Positions 57,581 through 64,000 of a stretch of DNA of 64,000 nt are shown here, in pieces; position 1 is the first letter of the stretch, and each line of letters opens with the position of its first letter. This DNA comes from Athripsodes cinereus (Eukaryota > Arthropoda > Insecta > Trichoptera > Leptoceridae), in NCBI GenBank assembly GCA_947579605.1, contig OX388314.1, positions 14,753,982-14,817,981 of the forward strand. The letters run 5' to 3'. The notes below the pieces were generated by a model, which did not search any database, was not told the origin of the DNA, and worked only from the letters and a program-made list of their open reading frames with translations. A program made the position numbers and the translations under genes.

Positions 57581-60500
57581 CAAAATACTTTTAAAAATGT
57601 TTCGTGATTAACACATTGTTAGTGCCAATAAAATCAAACAAGAAGTAAAAATATTTCTATTAGTGAGATATGTATACTTTACCACTCTAACTTTCTTCCT
57701 TTGAATGTGACTTTTTCGTCTCCCATCTCTCGTATAAAATAATAATTACATTCGTTTGAATACAGCTTTTACTCGATACCCACTTGATTTCATCTTTAAA
57801 GCTCATTTAAAATCCTACTTTAATATAAAATATCTGACGTTTATATCGGTGGATTATTTTAAATCGAATGTGTAATATTTTGAAACATTACCTCATTACC
57901 TGTAACGAATAAAAAATAAAACATTAAGCTTGAAATTAAATCCACTATTTACAATACAATAAATTTGGAAATAATCTTGCATCTAGTATTTATGGAAATG
58001 ATGGTATTATAATTCTGTTATGAATTGGAATAGTTTAACGCAGGTACTTTTGTGACGAATATAATTATTTTTTAGACATTTATTGGTATTATTTACACAA
58101 GCAATGCATGGAAACATTTAAAATTTAATTAATACTTTATCTTAATTACCACCTTGGTTTTCAAATTAATATCTCTGAAGAAAATATATTCAATCATTAA
58201 CCCTGGTTTAAACGATGCATAAAACATTTGACCAAAGGTTTCTATATTATGTGGTGGTTGGAAGATATTGCGCTTCAGCGATAAACTCGCCCATTGCACA
58301 AAATTATGTATTCAGTGGTAATGTTGTCATGTTTTTTATTCTTTGTCTACTAATTTTTTGCAACAATGATAATTATTATATTAAATATAAATACGAATGA
58401 AATAATTTCATTTGATAACATTTCAACATATGATAATTTATTTTGGAACAAGTATTCGTTAGGGTTTTATATTTTTTAAATAAATATATAGGCATTAATA
58501 AATTTCAATGCTAATTATAATGCAGAATAAATAAGTTGTGTAGCAATAGTACCTATTTTTATCAATCTTCTAAAATTTCCCAAAAAGAAAATGTCTTCCG
58601 CTATATTCTACGCAAAAAATTTAGGTACCTACTGAAAAATATTTGTAAATTTCTATATCATAAATTTTTTCTCACAAAACACGTGATACTATTATTGCAA
58701 CGATTAAATTATCCAACAAAATATTTATTTGTTTTCAAATTATGTTCAAGAGAGGATTTCCATGGAATAAGTTTGTTGGAGGCATATTAATTTAAAAAGC
58801 TGTAATGATGTACGGGATGAATTCATCTCACCGTTGATTTATCTGCTTCTCTTATCACAGCATATTTATTACGAGTAAATGTCTCTGCGTCTGTTTGCGT
58901 AAATAAATAGAGTCATCAGCTGGAAACTAATTGCACCGCCTCTAATTAGACCAGTTATTGCAATCCATTATAGAGACATATTCATAAATATCTGAGAAAG
59001 TTGTTACATTTCCATTGATTACCCGGTATACATACACTAATTGATTTACATACTGAGAAATGATATATTTTCTCGGATACACATTAAAGAGGAAATAAAT
59101 CAAATAGTGTGTTTATTAATCGAAAGGTTGCCTGCCAAGCAGTTGAGTAGGGAAGAAATATATAAATAATTAAAAAAAACAACACCGCGTAGAGTTTAAT
59201 ACTTAGACTGGATATAATAAAATAATATTGATGTATGTTGTTGGTAGTTAAATAAATGTGTGATACTCAATCCATTACAAGCTATTGCTTATTATATTAT
59301 TAACAGTTCTGTTATAAGGAGAAGGTCTATCTTCTAATGGTTTCCTCTTGTTAACACCGTGTTGTGTGAGTACTATGACTAATTTGCCCGATAGAGATGA
59401 AGACCAATGCAGCACTACTTGTTCGTTCATTATAAAATATGCTGGTACTTCAATCGATTTACAAGAGCTGGACTCATTAAAAGAAATATTTAAAATATCG
59501 ATGATCTCTATAGAGTAGAACTAACATAGAAGTAAACTCTCCAGTAAGCAGGGGGTACGATATTATCACCGAAGATGATATGCCTTGTGTATCACATCGA
59601 AAATTTATTTAGCATGATGACGGTCACCTTTATTTTTTTTTTAAATTAAAAATATTTAGTGTAATAAAAAAAAATAAAAATAAAAATAAAAAAAAAAAAA
59701 TAAAAATAAAAAAATAAATAAAAAAAAAAAAAAAAACCCATGAAGACTTTTTTAGAAATATTTATGAGAAATTCTCATGAATAAAAAACCTAACTATGTT
59801 GGATGGGTGCATGGGTACTAGAAGAGAAGCTAACCTTGCCCATAGCTTCGTGTAACACAGTAAGAATTTTCCAACACGTACCTAATTGATTTTACATATT
59901 TTTATTTGAATATCGTCTAAAACGAGTTATTGAAAAAATGGGCGGTGTAAAATTACTGCATTTTATAAATAAAAATAGGATAATACCGCAAAAGCAGTAG
60001 GTACTACATAGAATACGGCTCTGATATTCAATAGCTGCTATGATGTAGAATGCAAACTCCTTGCTTTTATTGCAACCTCTATGTTACTTTAACTATGATT
60101 AATAACATTACCTAGAGAATTTCCCACTTCTTATTGCTTCTATCTCATATCTAATTGTTTTTATTATCCGAGTAGTACCTACTAGTTGATTAACAAAAAT
60201 ACTTAATAGAATTTGCTCTGTAACTAGATTAAATCATTTGATTTCATTGCTGCAACGGTGGATGGTAATCATTCATAAACCATGACAAGTCAAATATGCA
60301 TCATCTATCAGTCGAGTAATATAGTAAGCAGTAAGCATCATACAATAATATACGTTCTAATATTGCTAATAGTATCACCGCGCCTCCATGTAAATTGATT
60401 ACTTTACACTGTAGATTATTATTAACGAACTGCTAATGTTTCTTATAACACAATATCAAATAAAAACTTATGACGTTTATCTTTATTTTTTTGTAAACGA

Positions 60501-61018
60501 AAAACGAAATTATATGTCTTTTTTAACTAGACATTCTACAATACCACAGTGCATTATAATTTATTACAATTTTTAATCACTTCAGATAATCATTTTGAAA
60601 AGTTCATCAGATGGCAGAAGATTGTTATGCAGGCTAAGTCAAAGGATCTTGAACAACATCGATGACTTAAAATCTACTGTGTAAGTTCTAAAAGCTTGAA
60701 AATTGTTTTAGAGACGTTTTGTATTGCATATTGTAATGTTTTACATGACTACTCGGCTATTGAATATATCTACATAAATAAGTAATGAGCAAGCGTTTTG
60801 CAATTAGTATAAATATATATTTTAGTATGTATTCAGTGTCGGTGCTTAGGTAGTAGAATTCAATAATTAAATTAAAAAACAAATGAAGATTACAATGAAT
60901 TTTTTTAATTGTTTACTATTATTCAGACATATGAATATGGTTGTAATTTTGAATCAGAGTGACAATGCTTTTAAAACACGAATGACGTATCTCTCGATAA
61001 AAATGAGAATATTAAAAA
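57581..61018. other. Long non-coding stretch
   Basis: About 3.4 kb, AT-rich, with no supported gene. It includes the A-rich tract at 59663-59736. Confidence 0.5.
59663..59736. repeat. A-rich low-complexity tract
   Basis: A and AAAAAT runs, possibly the poly(A) end of a retrocopy. No source sequence is recognised upstream. Confidence 0.85.
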
Positions 61019-61260
61019 ACTAACTGGATTGGCCACAACATCAGGCACCCAGGACTACTCATCGCCATCGCGGAGGGTAAGACCGAGGGAACAAATGGCA
61101 GAGGCCGACCAAGAGACGCATATATGGACCAACTGAAGAGGGACATGAACTGTGGCTCATACGTAGAGCTTAAAAGACTGGCTGAGAATAGGGAGGAATG
61201 GAGAAGAAAAACCAAACTCGTTGCAGACCAATCCAATGGATTGTAACTAAATATATATAT
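61019..61260 (+). mobile_element. NLTR-4: third 3'-end copy, frame intact
   Basis: The frame runs NWIGHNIRHPGLLIAIAEGK, GRGRPRDAYMDQLKRDM, ELKRLAENREEWRRKTKL and VADQSNGL with a stop at 61244-61246, then a (TA)n tail. It is almost the same as 20218-20478. The 5' break is near 61019. A minus-strand frame over it (61012-61236) is a shadow. Confidence 0.85.
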
Positions 61261-62243
61261 ATATATTAAAAAACATTTGATTTTTAATTTAATTTTAGTG
61301 TGACATGAAGTATAAATAATGAGGTAAAATCTGGAGATCTTTTATTGTTTTTCATTACAATAAAAAATATATTTATAATAAATCGACTTGAACAATGAAT
61401 TTGTAATCAGGTTAACAAATTTACAAAAAACATATCCACAGGTGCATGCAAGATAATACAAGTTTAACAAGAATAACATTATGTATTCTCATCATTAGTA
61501 CTTTTATTACCAGGTAAGCATAAATTAATTAGCAATTATGCAACACTTCCAATCAACTTCAGGACAAGCCCTTTACACTCGACCTGGGTGCACTGAGAAA
61601 AGGTACATCTACAAATTCAATTGATATTTCACAATAAATTGTTTTGCTCGCCTTACCATTGATATAATATGACATAAAGATCAAATTCAACATTACGTAA
61701 CATTAAATCATTTCGCATTTACCGATAACTATTTCTGCACAATGATTTGTTCGGCCTTTACCAATCTTTTACTAGTTTTAGTTACCCAAACATCCGTGTA
61801 TGGCGCTAGTTGGTTTAAAATAATAGTCAGGTAAGTACATATGGCTTGTAAAATTGCCACACGCATAAAAATACATTATGATTGACGAAACGTATTTCAA
61901 CAGTACAATATTGTTTTATTTATTTGTAGTATTTTCGTTATTATACAAATAACCTAATACTTATTTATTGTTATTCAATATAAAGAATACACTAAAATGG
62001 TTGTAAAATGTGTTATATTTTGATAAAAAAAAAACAATACTTTGGTCATTATTAATTATTCTAATGGCAACGCTAATATTCGATGACATTTATCGGTTCT
62101 CCGTTGTGTTTTGTTCTGTGTTAATTTCTGTCAAGTCGTTTTCGTATTTCGGTGTTTTTTTTAGTGGATTGAGGATAATTGTTGAAATATGACCGTGCAT
62201 TTACTCACATTTAAAACAAGATCCCTCATAATATTGCATTATG
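61261..62243. other. Non-coding stretch
   Basis: No supported gene. GCACTGAGAAAAG at 61590 resembles the end of the MITE at 14913, but no partner end was found. A 60-codon frame at 62010 is T-rich, without a domain. Confidence 0.45.
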
Positions 62244-63330
62244 GGATGAAAAAATCACCTGTCATGGAAATGCAAGGTAAACCTTTGAAATTTTTTCTTA
62301 TTTACTATTATTTTTGTATGATTTAAAGCATTAATGATTTTGATATATGTTTTTACTTTATAGATGAAACGCAATGTGGAAAATAACGTGGAATTACAGA
62401 ATGAAAGTGGACCATCAAGTAACCATTTGGTGAGTAACATTGTTCTAACCTTGAGTGCTTGTGGATGGACTAATTAGGTTATTTAATTTAATGAATATTT
62501 TTTGCTTTACAGATTACAGAATTTAATGTTAAAAACCATGTGATGAAATGAAAGTGAAACTTCAACCATCAATTCGGTATGTAATATTGGACTAACATTG
62601 ATTTTGTTTGTTAATGAACTAACTTTATTAGTTATCATTTGGTTTAATAAATCATTTTTGTACTTTTAGACTGTGGAGGAAACAAATGAGGTTGTGATTG
62701 AGTATATACATTGAAGGAGACCCACCGTCCACCTGGATAGTTCAGAAATCTGGGGACTTACATTTATCCGACTAAATTTCTACACTAACAAATTTGTCCA
62801 CACGAGTGGTGCCATAATATATGTTAAGATCAAAAGCATTTACAGCTCAACAAATAATGAATCTTTATAAAGTCCAGTCCATGATGAGTTGGTATGAGAT
62901 GTTTAATTTGCAATAATTGTTTTATCAACAAGCCAAATTTGAGTTTTTATTGAAGATTAACTAAAATTTGTACTTTACAGAATGTTGCAGAACATTAACA
63001 AATTGGTGAAGCTGTTGCACTGGGTTTGGTGTCACCTACAACAATAGCAAAAGTTTGTATACTTCAAATTCTGTTATTTTAATTTCTATTCTTTCGTTTT
63101 CAAAAATAACTTTTAGTTATATATATTTTTTTTAAATTTACAGAAAAAAGGTCAAATGGAATTATCAAAAGGCTAGAAGAAAACAAATTAGTAGAATTGG
63201 GGCATTCGTACTCAAACAGAAAGGGTCAACTGTCAGCATGAAAAATTTTTGTTCCCATAGAAAAATGTTGCAGAGAAGAATACCAAATAAAATAACTCCC
63301 GTAGAGCAACAAAGTGGTACAATTAGAACT
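62244..63330 (+). pseudogene. Decayed multi-exon-like sequence
   Basis: Plausible exon pieces are separated by short AT-rich introns with good splice signals. Donors: GGTAAAC (62276), GGTGAGTAAC (62429), GGTATGTAAT (62576). Acceptors: TTTATAG (62358-62364), TTGCTTTACAG (62501-62511), TTGTACTTTTAG (62659-62670), TTTACAG (62983, 63138). Exon text includes NNVELQNESGPSSNHL, GEAVALGLVSPTTIAK and ELGHSYSNRKGQ, broken by stops and shifts. The later pieces resemble proteins often found next to insect DNA transposons, from pattern memory only. It could instead be chance splice-like signals in a decayed transposon. Confidence 0.4.
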
Positions 63331-63455
63331 TGTGTTTTTTTAATTTATTTTGATATAATGAAAACAAAATTGTTTTTGGTTTTACTACGATTTATTTGTT
63401 ATATAAGTTACCAGGTTTCAACCTATGAGGTCATTGTCAAACTAAATTTACTATA

Positions 63456-63998
63456 TGCCGTGTTGTTACTTAAATACTATGTCTTTGTAGGTAGGTATAA
63501 CAATATATTCTTAAAGCTAAGGTTTTATATAATGCAAAAATTATTGAGGGAAATTCAGAAAGAACAGTTGGTTGAGTAAAGATTAATAAGGAAGACAGTT
63601 GATTAGTATTGTGTAAATAAATGAAATAGTATTGGGTATTGTTGAAACTAGTTGAAAATCTAGATGTTGTACATGTTATTATTCCTAAATGGATGCTTTT
63701 TGTCAATATTCCTCTGTTGATAATAATATTAGGTACATCTGTTACATCAATCTATTAGTTGAAGTCAAAATACCCAAACCTATTTCATTTATTTACACAA
63801 TACTAACCAACTGTCTTCCTTAATCTTTACCAATAAAATGTCACATTATATATAATCAATATAATTTAAATCATACAACACAACCAACTGTTCTTTCTGA
63901 ATTTCCCTCAATAATTTTTGCATTATATAAAACCTTAGCTCTAAGAATATATTGTTATACCTACCTATTAAGACATAGTATTTAAGTAACAAAACGGC
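63456..63998. repeat. Large imperfect inverted repeat at window edge
   Basis: The left arm 63456-63641 and right arm 63767-63998 pair in reverse complement. Shared blocks include TTGTTACTTAAATACTATGT, ATAACAATATATTCTTA, ATAATGCAAAAATTATTGAG and AGTATTGTGTAAATAAATGA. The right arm has about 46 extra bases (near 63838-63886). The loop is about 125 bases. The arms reach the window's end, so the full element may be longer. The 113-codon frame 63238-63579 runs into the left arm and is not supported as a gene. Confidence 0.88.
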
Positions 63999-64000
63999 CT

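Noticed and set aside
63238..63579. 113-codon frame as a gene
   Set aside because: It begins in the decayed exon-like region and ends inside the inverted-repeat arm; no domain and no conserved start.
1..64000. CRISPR array, bacterial operon or phage system
   Set aside because: No regularly spaced short repeats with unique spacers and no prokaryotic gene organisation; all features are typical of an insect repeat landscape.

Overview
The window looks like repeat-rich insect DNA. It is AT-rich, with many short TAGGTA/TACCTA runs, insect-type non-LTR retrotransposon tails, a tRNA-derived SINE family and several MITEs. Lepidoptera is my best guess and Hemiptera is possible; the order cannot be proved from sequence alone. 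I found no intact cellular protein-coding gene, rRNA, tRNA gene or CRISPR array. Every long open frame is a transposable-element frame or its antisense shadow.

Layout. 1-7 kb: fragments of several non-LTR families. The main one is a truncated copy of an element I call NLTR-1, carrying an RTE-like element (NLTR-2) inserted with an 11-bp target duplication, and next to it a 126-bp retroposed insert with a 13-bp duplication and a hammerhead-like motif. 7-20 kb: mostly non-coding, with a 49-bp tandem repeat, a hAT-type MITE with 8-bp duplication, a TA-flanked MITE, a 574-bp MITE nested in another NLTR-1 fragment, a 22-bp-arm hairpin with a hammerhead-like core, and a short Helitron. 20-23 kb: non-LTR tails, including a 5'-truncated CR1/Jockey-like reverse transcriptase.

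23.2-47.8 kb is the most striking part. A long minus-strand NLTR-1 copy (endonuclease plus reverse transcriptase) is split by an 8.7-kb LTR retrotransposon with 2,537-bp TG...CA repeats, a PBS-like site, a G-rich polypurine tract and a 4-bp target duplication, but no gag/pol frame in its 3.7-kb interior. It is therefore a non-autonomous, LARD-like element. After that insertion, a 9,262-bp segment (part of the LTR interior, the 5' LTR in element orientation, the endonuclease half of NLTR-1 and about 3.3 kb of flank) was duplicated in direct tandem. The two units are almost identical, so either the event is very recent or it is an assembly duplication.

47.8-64 kb: SINEs, more non-LTR tails, inverted repeats and long featureless AT-rich DNA. 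The last 2 kb hold a decayed exon/intron-like sequence and a large imperfect inverted repeat reaching the window edge.

The genes here do not form a pathway. The window records layered transposition: NLTR-1 copies were hit by at least four different later insertions, and one nest was then duplicated. Family names NLTR-1 to NLTR-6 and REP-1 are labels used only in this report.
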